DNA of 64,000 nt from Streptomyces sp. R302 (GCF_012927245.1 NZ_JABBGE010000011.1:62001-126000), one strand, 5' to 3'; positions 50,304 through 58,891 are shown, counted from the first letter of the stretch. Numbers and translations are program-made. The notes: generated by a model from the letters alone, not told the origin.

Positions 50304-52877
50304 GTGGTGACGTTCGCGCAGGCGCAGGAGCGCGCCGAGGAGTGGATCAACGGCGATCTGCCGCCGTATCTGCACCAGGAGGTGCGGGTGCGGGAGTTCG
50401 GTCTGGGGTTCGTGGTGTGGGCGGAGGACCGCGAGGGCGGTCCGACGTCGGACAACGGCCGGCAGCGGCTGGTGATCGCGCGGGATTCGGGCGAGGCGAC
50501 GCTGTGGCCGGGGCTGCCGGTGGGTGAGGTGATCCGCCGGTACGAGGAGGAGTACGGGGCGGCGGAGGAGGCGGTGCCGGCTCCGGCCGCGCAGCCGGCG
50601 CGGATCGACCTGAACCAGACGTCGTTCCTGCTGAGTCCGCCGGAGTGGTTGCAGGACGCGGCGGACAAGATCGGTCTGCCGCAGCGGCCGAACGCGTCGC
50701 AGGAGGAACGGGGCGAGGCGCAGGGCGAGCCGGACACGGGCGGGGACGTGGTTCCGGCGTCGGGCCCGGAGGCGGTCGCGGCTTCGGTGTCGGTGTCGTC
50801 GGCCGGGGCGGACGCGTCGGACGGGTCGGACGGGTCGGAGACGCCTGCCGCGGCGATCCCGCTTCCCTCGTTCGACTCTTCTTCCTCGTCCTCCTCTTCT
50901 TCGTCGTCCTCTCCTTCGTCGTCCTCCTCCGCGTCGTCGGACGGGGACGGGTACGAGCCGACGGCGATGGACGGGGTTCCGACGTCGGCGCCGGCCGGTC
51001 CGTGGGCGGACGCCAACGCGAGCTCCGGCGGTGTGGAGGGCGTACCGCTGCCGGCGACGGTGTTCGCGCCGCCGCTGTCGGGGGCCGACGACGAGGACAC
51101 GCCGCTGCCGGTGGTGGGCGCGGACGCGCCGACGGCGCTGATGCAGGGCGGGAGCGCGCTGCCGAAGACGGCCGTGGCGCCGCGTCTGGACCCGTCGGCG
51201 CCCGCGCCGCAGGGTGCGACGCCGCCGCCCGTGCCGCCGGTGGCCCCGGTGGCTCCGGGTGCCACTCCGCCGCCGCCCGTCGCTCCGCCGGTCGCGCCGG
51301 GTGCGGGGGACATCGCGGACGCGGCGACGAGCAAGGCGACGCTGCCGCCGAAGAAGCAGGCGCCGGCGCCGGTCGCGCCGCCGCCCCCGCCGGGGGTGCC
51401 CGGTGCGACGTCCGGCGGGCCCGCGCCCGCGCCCGCGTACGTACCGACGCAGTTGGTGCCGCAGACGCCGGCGCCGGGTGTGCCGGTGGGGCCGGGGGCT
51501 CCAGGGGCTCCGGGTACGCCTCCGCCGCCCGCGCCGCCGGGGCCGGTGACGCCGCCGCAGCCGGTGCACCACGCGGCGACGATGCTGGCGCATCCCGGGC
51601 AGGCGGGTCCGTCCGGCGGCGGCAACGTGCCTCCGCCGCCCCCGCCGCCGGGTGCTCCCGGCGCTCCGGGCGCTCCGGGCGCTGCCGGTGGCGCGGGGAC
51701 GCCGGCGCACGGCATCGAGCACGCGCCGACGATGCTGGCCCAGCCGGGTCCGGCGGGTCCGGGCGCGCCGGTGCCTCCGCCGGGTCCGGCCCCGGCGGCG
51801 CCGCAGGCACCGGGCCCGGTCCCGGCTCCCGCCCCCGCCCCCGCCCCCGCCCCTGCCCCCGCTCCGTCTCCGGCCTACGGGTATCCGCAGCAGCCGCCGG
51901 CCGGTGTGCCGACGGTCGGTCCCGGGTACCAGGCGGTGCTGCGGTACCGGGCGCCGGACGGTTCGGAGCAGCAGATCATCCGGCGTTCGGCCCCGGGCAC
52001 CCCGCATCCGGAGTGGCAGATCCTGCACGAGCTGCGCGGGCTCGGTGTGCCGCCGCAGCAGGTCCTTGAGCTCCACACGGAGCTGGCGTCCTGTGAGCTG
52101 CCGGGCGGTTACTGCGCGCGGATGATCCGGGAGACGTGGCCGCAGGCGCGGATCACCAGCATCGCCCCGTACGGCCGCGATCACGCGGGCCGTCAGCAGG
52201 GCATGCGTCAACTCCTCACCCATCAGGGCGAGTTGCACCAGGTGGCGGACGGGCCCGCGCGGCCCGCTCCGGTACGGGCTCCGCTGCCGCAGGTGCAGCC
52301 GGCGCCGCCGGTGCCGCCGGAGGCCGTGGCGCAGGAGCTGGCGGGCGCGTTCGGGCCGGGGATCCTCCGGTTCGACCAGCGCGCGGTGTCGCGTCAGGGC
52401 GTGCCGGAGCTGGTGGCGGTCACGCTCATGTGGGCGGGGCTTCCGGCGGACTTCGGGCCGTTCTTCTGGGCGCAGCCGGCGGTGCCGGTGGTGCCGACGC
52501 TGGCGGAGCTGGCGCAGCAGCGGCAGGTGGCGGCGGCGCCGGACGCGAGCTCGTACCTGGTGCTCGGTTCGGACTTCGGCCGGGCGATCTGTGTCCAGTA
52601 CGGGACCGCGCACATCGTGGCGGTGCCGGTGGAGGCGGGTCCGGGCGGGGCGTCGGTGCCGGCGCAGTTCGTGAACACCGGGCTGCCGGAGTTCACGCGG
52701 TCGATGGCGCTCCTTGGCCGGATGTGGCGGCTGCGGTTCGGGCTCACGCCGGAGCAGGCGGGCCGCTGGACGGTCGACTTCCAGGCGCAGCTGGCGATGC
52801 TGGATCCGGCGGCGCTGTCGTCGCCGGAGAACTGGTGGTCGGTGCTGCTGGAGCAGATGTGGGACGGACTGCTCTGA
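50304..52877 (+). CDS. Multidomain protein: Imm35-like, disordered linker, deaminase, SUKH-4
   Basis: An 857-residue protein. Residues 1-90 resemble the Imm35/YrhB immunity fold (VRVREFGLGFVVWAEDREGG, GRQRLVIARDSGEATLWPG). Residues about 95-540 are a low-complexity linker with a poly-serine tract near residue 195 and long Pro/Ala/Gly runs with repeated HAATMLAHPGQAGP/HAPTMLAQPGPAGP-type units. Residues about 545-640 form a deaminase: His568-Pro-Glu570 (HxE) and Cys597-x6-Cys604 in SCELPGGYC, as in XOO_2897-type toxin deaminases. Residues about 660-857 match SUKH-4. No signal peptide or helix is seen. GTG at 50304 or 50307 starts it. The assignment of each domain is by recalled motifs only. 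Confidence 0.75.
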   Translation: MVTFAQAQERAEEWINGDLPPYLHQEVRVREFGLGFVVWAEDREGGPTSDNGRQRLVIARDSGEATLWPGLPVGEVIRRYEEEYGAAEEAVPAPAAQPARIDLNQTSFLLSPPEWLQDAADKIGLPQRPNASQEERGEAQGEPDTGGDVVPASGPEAVAASVSVSSAGADASDGSDGSETPAAAIPLPSFDSSSSSSSSSSSSPSSSSSASSDGDGYEPTAMDGVPTSAPAGPWADANASSGGVEGVPLPATVFAPPLSGADDEDTPLPVVGADAPTALMQGGSALPKTAVAPRLDPSAPAPQGATPPPVPPVAPVAPGATPPPPVAPPVAPGAGDIADAATSKATLPPKKQAPAPVAPPPPPGVPGATSGGPAPAPAYVPTQLVPQTPAPGVPVGPGAPGAPGTPPPPAPPGPVTPPQPVHHAATMLAHPGQAGPSGGGNVPPPPPPPGAPGAPGAPGAAGGAGTPAHGIEHAPTMLAQPGPAGPGAPVPPPGPAPAAPQAPGPVPAPAPAPAPAPAPAPSPAYGYPQQPPAGVPTVGPGYQAVLRYRAPDGSEQQIIRRSAPGTPHPEWQILHELRGLGVPPQQVLELHTELASCELPGGYCARMIRETWPQARITSIAPYGRDHAGRQQGMRQLLTHQGELHQVADGPARPAPVRAPLPQVQPAPPVPPEAVAQELAGAFGPGILRFDQRAVSRQGVPELVAVTLMWAGLPADFGPFFWAQPAVPVVPTLAELAQQRQVAAAPDASSYLVLGSDFGRAICVQYGTAHIVAVPVEAGPGGASVPAQFVNTGLPEFTRSMALLGRMWRLRFGLTPEQAGRWTVDFQAQLAMLDPAALSSPENWWSVLLEQMWDGLL

Positions 52878-52878
52878 G

Positions 52879-52914
52879 GCGTGTCCTGACGCGTGTTCCG
52901 ACGCGTGTCCTGAC
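52879..52914. repeat. Three tandem 12-bp units after the multidomain gene
   Basis: GCGTGTCCTGAC, GCGTGTTCCGAC and GCGTGTCCTGAC follow directly, starting just after the stop codon. Probably slippage; no function suggested. Confidence 0.7.
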
Positions 52915-52941
52915 GGCCCGTAAGAGCGGAATGTGATGAAG

Positions 52942-52975
52942 GGCGCTCGATGTGTGATCACGTCGGGCGCCTTTT
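52942..52975 (+). terminator. Rho-independent terminator of the WHH/deaminase operon
   Basis: GGCGC/GCGCC and CGATGTG/CACGTCG pair around the loop TGAT and are followed by TTTT. One of the clearest intrinsic terminators in the window. Confidence 0.88.
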
Positions 52976-53029
52976 GTCCGTTCTTATGGCGCATCCTGGT
53001 GGGTGAGGCCATAGGGAAGGGGCGTCAGG

Positions 53030-53992
53030 ATGAGTTTCTCCGTCGGACGGGGCCGGGGGTACCGCCCGGAGCAGGTCGACCGGTACGTCGACGCGCTGTC
53101 CCGGGACCGCGACGAGACCTGGGAGCGGGCCGCGCGGCTGACCGTCCTCGCCGAGGAGATGGAGGCGGAGCTGGCCGGGCTGCGGGAGGCCGTCGCGGCG
53201 TTGAAGCCGCAGCGGTACGAGTCCCTGGGCGAGGCCGCCGGGCAGATCCTGAAGCTCGCCGAGCAGGAGGACGAGCGGCTCGTGCGCGCCGCCGAGGCCG
53301 AGGCGCAGGCCGTCGCGGAGGCGGCGGGCGCGGCGGCCCGGGAGGCCGGGGAGGCGGCCGGGGCGTACGCGGAAGGGGTACGGGCCGCGGCCGAGGCCAA
53401 GGCCCGCGCCACCCTGGAGGCCGCTCGCGAACGCGCCGAGGAGCTGGCCGTCATCGCCGGCCGGGACGCGGAGGGGGCCAGGGCGGCGGCGCAGGAGGCG
53501 TACGAGGAGACCGCGCACCGCGCGGCGGAACTCCTGGCCGGCCAGGCCGAGGAGCACCGCACCGCCCGCGTCGACGCCGACCGCGAGGCGGAGGCGGCCG
53601 CCGCCGCGCTCGACGCCCGCCACGTCGAGCAGGTCGCGGAGGCCGAGTCCCGCCTGGAGGAGGTGCGCCGGTCCCGCGCCCGCACCGAGGAGGAGGCCCG
53701 GCACGGCCAGGAGGACGCCGACGCGAAGGCCGCGGAACTCCTGGCGGAGGCCCGGCTGAAGGCCGAACGGACGGAGCGCGCGACGGAGCGGCTGCTGCGC
53801 GAGCACGACGAGTCCCGCGACGAGATCCACTCCCACATGGAGCACATCCGCAACTCCCTCGCCGCGCTGACGGGCCGCCCGGCGGCGCCGGAGCCCGGCG
53901 CGGCCACGGAAGCGCCGGAGCAGGCCCCGGCCGAGTCCCCGGCCGAGTCCCCGGCGGAAAACCCCGAGCCGGGTGAGGAACCCCGCCCGTAG
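53030..53992 (+). CDS. DivIVA-like coiled-coil protein
   Basis: A 320-residue protein that begins with a DivIVA-type motif (SFSVGRGRGYRPEQVDRYVDALSRDRDETWERAARLT, split here: the family shows a short membrane-touching turn followed by coiled coil). Residues about 25-285 are almost all alanine/glutamate/arginine heptads, predicting a long coiled coil. The C-terminus is a Pro/Glu tail. In Streptomyces such proteins are often labelled cellulose-binding or filament-forming; they may organise polar growth with DivIVA, Scy and FilP. It lies alone after a terminator. The exact role is not known. Confidence 0.78.
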   Translation: MSFSVGRGRGYRPEQVDRYVDALSRDRDETWERAARLTVLAEEMEAELAGLREAVAALKPQRYESLGEAAGQILKLAEQEDERLVRAAEAEAQAVAEAAGAAAREAGEAAGAYAEGVRAAAEAKARATLEAARERAEELAVIAGRDAEGARAAAQEAYEETAHRAAELLAGQAEEHRTARVDADREAEAAAAALDARHVEQVAEAESRLEEVRRSRARTEEEARHGQEDADAKAAELLAEARLKAERTERATERLLREHDESRDEIHSHMEHIRNSLAALTGRPAAPEPGAATEAPEQAPAESPAESPAENPEPGEEPRP

Positions 53993-53995
53993 TCT
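53990..53995 (+). promoter_or_regulatory. -10 box of a probable leaderless VOC transcript
   Basis: TAGTCT overlaps the stop codon of the coiled-coil gene and ends six bases before the VOC-family ATG. No ribosome site lies between, suggesting a leaderless transcript. Confidence 0.4.
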
Positions 53996-54001
53996 CCGCG
54001 T

Positions 54002-54379
54002 ATGCGGATGAACCTGACGGCGGTGAACCTCGACTGCGCCGACCCCCTGGCCCTCGCCGACTTCTACGCGAAGGCCACGGGGCTGCCCCTGCACGAACGC
54101 TCCGACGCCGACTTCGCCGCCCTGGTGGACGGCAGCGGCCTGGTCATGGGCTTCCAGCGGGTCGCGGACCACCGTCCGCCGGCCTGGCCGGACGGCGACG
54201 TCCCGGCCCAACTCCACCTCGACTTCGACGTCGACGACCTCGACGAGGCGGTCGCCGCCCTGACCGCCCTCGGCGCCACCGTCCCCGCCACCCAGCCCCG
54301 CCCCGACCTCTGGCGCGTCCTCCTGGACCCGGCCGGGCACCCCTTCTGCGTCTCACCCCGGAAGAGGGGCGGGAGGTGA
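54002..54379 (+). CDS. VOC-family (glyoxalase/bleomycin resistance fold) protein
   Basis: A 125-residue single VOC module, LTAVNLDCADPLALADFYAKATGLPL, then LHLDFDVDDLDEAVAALTALGA, WRVLLDPAGHPFCVS. It looks like the Glyoxalase_6-type proteins common in Streptomyces. Metal-ligand positions (H/E) partly remain: a histidine in QLHLDF and none obvious in the first strand, so a metal enzyme is uncertain. Function is unknown. An in-frame ATG two codons later is equally possible. Confidence 0.82.
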   Translation: MRMNLTAVNLDCADPLALADFYAKATGLPLHERSDADFAALVDGSGLVMGFQRVADHRPPAWPDGDVPAQLHLDFDVDDLDEAVAALTALGATVPATQPRPDLWRVLLDPAGHPFCVSPRKRGGR

Positions 54380-54418
54380 CCGTCCGGTAGCGTCGGCCCT
54401 CCCAGGGGAGGGAAGAAC

Positions 54419-56695
54419 ATGCACGTGAAGCACGTACGCACGCACGGCCGCCGGCTCGCGGCCGCCGCCGTCACCGTCGTCCTCGCCGCCACCGGCGGCA
54501 CGCTCACCACGCTCCCGGCCGCCGCCGCGCCGGTCGCCGCGCAGGACCAGCAGGCGTCCGCCGCCGTACCGTTCCCGCGCGACGCGGACGTCGTCGGCGC
54601 GGGCCCGAGCGGCTTCCTGTCGAAGACCCGCGGCGAGACACCGGAGTTCCGGTGGACGCGGTACGGGGACGGGTCGTCGGTGGCGCTGCAGGGCGCCGAC
54701 GCGGCGGGCGGCGGTTCGGATCTCGTCGTCACCGGCGACCGGAAGCTGATGAGCGTGAGCTCGCTCCTGAAGGTCTACGACATGGCGAAGCCGGACGCCG
54801 CGCCGGTCGTGATCGACCTCGACGCGCTCGGCGACTACACGTACGCGGGCCTGGCGGGCGACACCCTCCTCGTCGAGCGGTACGAGGACGGCCACACGAT
54901 CCAGTACGCCACCACTCTCGACGCCGGCGTCCTCGCGGGCGGCACGCCGCAGTTCCGCCAGGTGGCGGGCGGCGTCCAGCTCGACTGCGACAACGGCGAC
55001 GGTGCCTGGACCGGCGCCGGCGCCGCGCTCTACGACTGCCGGGTGGGCGACGAGAGGCTCCCCGCCAAGATCTTCGCCGATCTCGCCACCGGCGAGACCC
55101 GCTGGCACCTCGTCGGCCCGGACGCGTGGGCCTGGGACGGCGCGGTCTCCGCCACCCACGTGGCCTGGCGGGAGGCCCGGGTGCCGGGCGGCGACGGGAT
55201 CGTCGTCCTCCGGCGCGGCGGCTCGACCGGGCGGCTCTGGTTCCCGTCGGAGTACGACGCGAGCGACCCCGTGTACCTCATCGGAGGCTGGATGGCGTCC
55301 GGCCAGAAGGCCCACATCGACGGGGCCGGGTCCGCCGAGGGCGGGGAGGCCACGACGCGGCTGCCGTTCACCGTCCGGTCGGTCGAGCGGCCCGGGGAGA
55401 CGGCCGTCCTGCTCACCGCGTTCTCCTCCGCCGTCGTCGGTCCCGGCGGCTCCCTGCTCGTGCGCGGCGGCACCCCCGAGCACGGCGAAGGGCTGTACCG
55501 GATCTCGCCGCGCGCCGACGACGGCGTCCCGCAGGTCGAACTCGTCGCGTCCACCGGACAGTCGACCGTCGTCACCCTCACCGGCCACACCACCCCGAGC
55601 GAGATCACCGGCGAACAGGCGGCGCGCGGCGTCGACTTCGGCTGGGACCTCTCCCGGGGAGACGCCCGGGTCACGATGACCCTGACCCACGTGCCCAGCG
55701 GGAAGAGCGTCTCGCAGGCCTGGCCCGCGGAGGGCGCGGCCGGCGCGCCGCGCCGGATCGGCTGGCACTGGGACGGCAAGGACCTGGAGGCCGGGGACTG
55801 GGGCGCGCCCGCCCGCAACGGAACGTACGAGTGGAAGCTCACCGCCCGCCCGGACGACGGCATCGGCCCCGACCTCGTCGCCACCGGACGGTTCTCCGTG
55901 ACCCGGCCCGCCGCCGCGCACGACTACGACGACGACGGCACCGCCGACCTCCTCACCCGGGACCCGCAGGGCGTCCTGTGGCGCTACGGCACCCGGCCCG
56001 CCGCCACGGGCGGCTCGCTCACCGGGACCGGCGGTTCGCGGGTGGGCGGCGGCTGGCAGGTGTACGACCGGCTGGTGTCCGTCGGGAACGTGGCGGGAAG
56101 CTCCGCCCCCGACAGCATCGCCCGCGACCGCTCCGGCGTGCTCTGGCTCTACCAGGGCACCGGCGACCGGAACGCCCCGCTCGCGCCCCGGACGCAGATC
56201 GGCGGCGGGTGGCAGACGTACGACCGGATCACCGGCGGCAGCGACGTCACCGGCGACCGGCGGCCCGACGTCCTCGCCGTCGACAAGACCGGCGTCCTGT
56301 GGCTCTACGCGGGCACGGGGAACGCCAAGACGCCCTTCTCGCCGCGCAAGCGGATCGGCGGCGGCTGGCAGATCTACAACGAGATCACCGCCGCCGGGAA
56401 CCTCGGCGGCGCCGGAGCCGGCGACCTCCTCGCCCGGGACCGCTCCGGCGTGCTGTGGCTGTACCTCGGCAAGGGCGACGGCACCTTCACCGCCCGCAAG
56501 CAGGTCGGCGGCGGCTGGGGCAAGTTCAAGGGCCTCACCGCCGTCGGCGACGCCAACGGCGACGGGCGCGCCGACCTCGTCGCCTGGAACGGCGACGAGA
56601 CCTTCTACGCCGGCACCGGCGACTGGTCCGCCCCCTTCAAGCGCGGCGCGGGAGCGAGCCTGACGCAGGACTCGGCGTACGACTCCCTCTTCTGA
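54419..56695 (+). CDS. Secreted VCBS-repeat protein C (large)
   Basis: A 758-residue exported protein. Signal peptide at residues about 1-38, an N-terminal propeller-like region (about 45-380, no clear family), a FlgD-Ig-like domain (about 400-500, with RIGWHWDGKDLEAGDWGAPARNGTYEWKLTA), and a C-terminal block (about 500-755) with five repeats of the type GGGWQTYDRITGGSDVTGDRRPDVLAV, related to proteins A and B. Calcium-type loops are partly degraded (DVTGDRRPD) but kept in others (DANGDGRAD). The ATG at 54419 follows GGGAGGGAA. It may act as a surface or binding protein. It is more than 18 kb from A and B, so not simply part of their tandem duplication. Confidence 0.8.
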   Translation: MHVKHVRTHGRRLAAAAVTVVLAATGGTLTTLPAAAAPVAAQDQQASAAVPFPRDADVVGAGPSGFLSKTRGETPEFRWTRYGDGSSVALQGADAAGGGSDLVVTGDRKLMSVSSLLKVYDMAKPDAAPVVIDLDALGDYTYAGLAGDTLLVERYEDGHTIQYATTLDAGVLAGGTPQFRQVAGGVQLDCDNGDGAWTGAGAALYDCRVGDERLPAKIFADLATGETRWHLVGPDAWAWDGAVSATHVAWREARVPGGDGIVVLRRGGSTGRLWFPSEYDASDPVYLIGGWMASGQKAHIDGAGSAEGGEATTRLPFTVRSVERPGETAVLLTAFSSAVVGPGGSLLVRGGTPEHGEGLYRISPRADDGVPQVELVASTGQSTVVTLTGHTTPSEITGEQAARGVDFGWDLSRGDARVTMTLTHVPSGKSVSQAWPAEGAAGAPRRIGWHWDGKDLEAGDWGAPARNGTYEWKLTARPDDGIGPDLVATGRFSVTRPAAAHDYDDDGTADLLTRDPQGVLWRYGTRPAATGGSLTGTGGSRVGGGWQVYDRLVSVGNVAGSSAPDSIARDRSGVLWLYQGTGDRNAPLAPRTQIGGGWQTYDRITGGSDVTGDRRPDVLAVDKTGVLWLYAGTGNAKTPFSPRKRIGGGWQIYNEITAAGNLGGAGAGDLLARDRSGVLWLYLGKGDGTFTARKQVGGGWGKFKGLTAVGDANGDGRADLVAWNGDETFYAGTGDWSAPFKRGAGASLTQDSAYDSLF

Positions 56696-56699
56696 TCCG

Positions 56700-57263
56700 C
56701 TACTCCGCCGGGGCCCAGGGGGCGGCGAGCAGCTCCGCGACGCTGCGCCGCTCCCGGGCCTCGGGCGGGGTGTCGGCGGCCCTGCCGAGGGCCACCATTG
56801 ACACGACGGCCCACCCCGGGGCGGGGTCCAGCTCCTTGGTGAGCCCCTCCAGGTCGAAGGCGCGGAACTGGTGGGCCGACAGGCCCATCGCCTGGGCCTG
56901 GAGGGTCATGTGGGCGATGGCCTGCCCGAGGTCGTAGTCGGCGAACTCGGAGTACTGGACGTCCGGTTCGCCGACGTACCGGCGCGTGAGCGTGACGACG
57001 AGCAGTCCCGCGTCCGTCGCCCAGCGGGCCGAACTGGGCGCCAGGTGGGGCAGCAGCCGGGCGTGCTCCGGCTCGCCGGGGCGGGCCGTGAAGAAACCCC
57101 ACGGCTGGGAGTTCCCGGCGGACGGCGCCCACCGCGCGGCCTCCAGGAGCAGCCGCAGCGCACGGTCGTCGACCCGGCCCGACGGGTCGAAGCGGTACGG
57201 ACTGAACCGTCCCGCGAGCAGGGGGTGCAGACCGCCGCCAAACGGTTCCGGATCAAGGCGCAT
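56700..57263 (-). CDS. Nitroreductase-family flavoprotein
   Basis: A 187-residue FMN-dependent NAD(P)H nitroreductase fold. FMN-binding features: RFSPYRFDPS, EAARWAPSAGNSQPWGFF, and the C-terminal GRAADTPPEARERRSV. The active dimer would reduce quinones or nitro compounds; the physiological substrate is unknown. The ATG at 57263 is chosen; a GTG six codons upstream is possible. It converges on the VCBS gene, with only four bases between the stop codons. Confidence 0.85.
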   Translation of the reverse strand: MRLDPEPFGGGLHPLLAGRFSPYRFDPSGRVDDRALRLLLEAARWAPSAGNSQPWGFFTARPGEPEHARLLPHLAPSSARWATDAGLLVVTLTRRYVGEPDVQYSEFADYDLGQAIAHMTLQAQAMGLSAHQFRAFDLEGLTKELDPAPGWAVVSMVALGRAADTPPEARERRSVAELLAAPWAPAE

Positions 57264-57306
57264 GTCGGGTTCCAACCCCACCGCCGTGCGGGGCTATTCC
57301 GGCCCG

Positions 57307-57759
57307 TCAGGCGAGCGCGCACTCCGCCCACACCGTCTTCCCCGGCGCGCCGGGCCTCGGATACCACCCCCACCGCTCGGCGATCCCACCGACGAGCAGC
57401 AACCCCCGCCCTCCGTCCGAGCGCGGTACGCGTTCGGCCCGGGTGTCGCTCACCTCGACCCGCGCGACCGGCCGGGGCGCCTCCGTGACGCGCAGCGAGA
57501 GGTGGAAGTCCCGCCCCGGCACGTGCCCGTGCCGCACCGCGTTCGTCGCCAGCTCGGCCGCGACCAGCACGACGCCCTCGTGCGCCTCGGTGGCGTACGC
57601 CACGCCCCACTCGTCCAGCCGGACGGCGACCAGCCGCCGCGCGAGCCGCGCGCCCCGGGGCGTGGAGGTGAACCGCATGGCGAAGGTGCGGGTGTTCAAG
57701 TAAGGGGAGGCGCTGGAGAGTTGGGAGGGGCCGGTGGGGCTGCCGATGTTGCTCGTCAT
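57307..57759 (-). CDS. ATP-binding anti-sigma/RsbW-like protein
   Basis: A 150-residue GHKL ATPase of the RsbW/SpoIIAB type common in Streptomyces. The N-box reads VLVAAELATNAVRHGH and the G1/G2 boxes VSDTR and GRGLLLVGGIAERW. It lacks a phosphorylated domain, so it probably acts as a kinase or anti-sigma partner. The ATG at 57759 has GAGGAG ten bases upstream. It is divergent from an XRE regulator and DUF397 gene, an arrangement often seen in WhiJ/AbaA-like developmental clusters. Confidence 0.82.
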   Translation of the reverse strand: MTSNIGSPTGPSQLSSASPYLNTRTFAMRFTSTPRGARLARRLVAVRLDEWGVAYATEAHEGVVLVAAELATNAVRHGHVPGRDFHLSLRVTEAPRPVARVEVSDTRAERVPRSDGGRGLLLVGGIAERWGWYPRPGAPGKTVWAECALA

Positions 57760-57857
57760 GCCCTCCAAGCTCCTCTTGGTGGCGTAGCGTGACCAGTGGT
57801 GACACGCCGACGCGATCCGCTTGTACGCGCCGTGCCGGCGCAGGTACGAGAGGTGGG

Positions 57858-58706
57858 GTGCGGGTGGAAGAAGAGGTGCCGGAGGTGGGGCGGGCCGTCA
57901 CGAGGGCTGGTGAGGGTATCGCGGTGGCGTTCGGGAAGACCTTGAAGACGCTGCGGACGAAGGCGGGGATGGAGCGGGAGGAGCTGGGCAGGCGGCTCGG
58001 CTACTCGGTCTCCACCATCGCGTCGTTCGAGCAGGGGCGGAGGATCCCTCCGCCCCGCGCGATCGAGCAGTCGGACGGCCTTCTGGGTGCCGACGGGCTG
58101 CTGACGGTGTGGCAGGGGCAGTTGGAGAGGGCGCAGTATCCGGCGGGCTTTCAGGGTCTGGTGGAGCTGGAGAGGACGGCGATCGAGCTTCTTCACTACG
58201 AGAAGTTCGTGATCAGTGGACTGCTTCAGACCGAGGAGTACATGAGAGCGCTCCTGGCCATGCGGCGTCCGCTTCTGGATCAGGAGACGATCGAGCAGCG
58301 AGTGACGGACCGGCTGGCCCGGCAGAAGGTGATGTTCGGACGGCGCCCGGAACCGCTGAACAGCTTCATCATGGACGAGGCGGTGCTGCGGCAGAGGTAC
58401 GGCGGTGAGAAGGTTCTTCGCGGGCAGCTGGAGCAGCTGCTCCTGCTCGGGCACGAGCCGCACACCGACATTCAGATCATGCCGTTCACATGCGAGGACA
58501 ACGCTGGTGTGAGTGGTCCGTTCACCATTGCCACCCGCAAGGACGGGAAGCAGTTCCTGTACTTCGAGGCGACCCATCAGATGTCGCTGATGGCCGAACC
58601 GGGGCAGGTCACCGTCGCCGCCGTGCGCTTCGGCGTCATCAGGTCGCAGGCTCTCAGCCCGCGAGAGTCGCTGGAGTTCATCGAGAAGTTGCTGGGAGAG
58701 CTATGA
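57858..58706 (+). CDS. WhiJ-type XRE regulator with DUF5753 domain
   Basis: About 282 residues: an XRE helix-turn-helix near residues 25-85 (FGKTLKTLRTKAGMEREELGRRLGYSVSTIASFEQGRR) and a C-terminal DUF5753 domain (from VELERTAIELLHYEKFVISGLLQTEEYMRALL to ATHQMSLMAEPGQV). Streptomyces has many such regulators paired with a small DUF397 partner; WhiJ is the best known and affects development. A GTG at 57858 or 57864 starts it. The gene ends in an ATGA overlap with the DUF397 gene. Confidence 0.85.
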   Translation: MRVEEEVPEVGRAVTRAGEGIAVAFGKTLKTLRTKAGMEREELGRRLGYSVSTIASFEQGRRIPPPRAIEQSDGLLGADGLLTVWQGQLERAQYPAGFQGLVELERTAIELLHYEKFVISGLLQTEEYMRALLAMRRPLLDQETIEQRVTDRLARQKVMFGRRPEPLNSFIMDEAVLRQRYGGEKVLRGQLEQLLLLGHEPHTDIQIMPFTCEDNAGVSGPFTIATRKDGKQFLYFEATHQMSLMAEPGQVTVAAVRFGVIRSQALSPRESLEFIEKLLGEL

Positions 58707-58891
58707 ACAGCACCGAATCCCTCGCCTGGTTCAAGAGCGGCTACAGCGGCGGTGACAGCGGCCAGTGCATCGAGGTCGCGTCCGGCGCGGGAGCCGTGCA
58801 CGTCCGGGACTCCAAGGACGTGGCCCGCCCGGCCCTCCGAGTCTCGCACGACGCGTGGGCCGGGTTCGTCGGGCTCGCCTCGGCGGAGTAG
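58703..58891 (+). CDS. DUF397 protein, partner of the WhiJ-type regulator
   Basis: A 62-residue DUF397 protein with the family pattern: W-x-K-S-x-Y-S (LAWFKSGYSGGDSGQCIEVA), then VHVRDSKDVARPALRVS and WAGFVGL. DUF397 proteins are small partners of WhiJ-like HTH regulators and probably modulate them like an antitoxin or anti-regulator. The ATG overlaps the regulator stop by four bases, supporting a functional pair. Confidence 0.9.
   Translation: MNSTESLAWFKSGYSGGDSGQCIEVASGAGAVHVRDSKDVARPALRVSHDAWAGFVGLASAE

Noticed and set aside
49971..53012. Long Arg/His-rich minus-strand frame across the multidomain gene
   Set aside because: It is antisense to a well-supported coding frame with motifs and terminator, and has no domain of its own.
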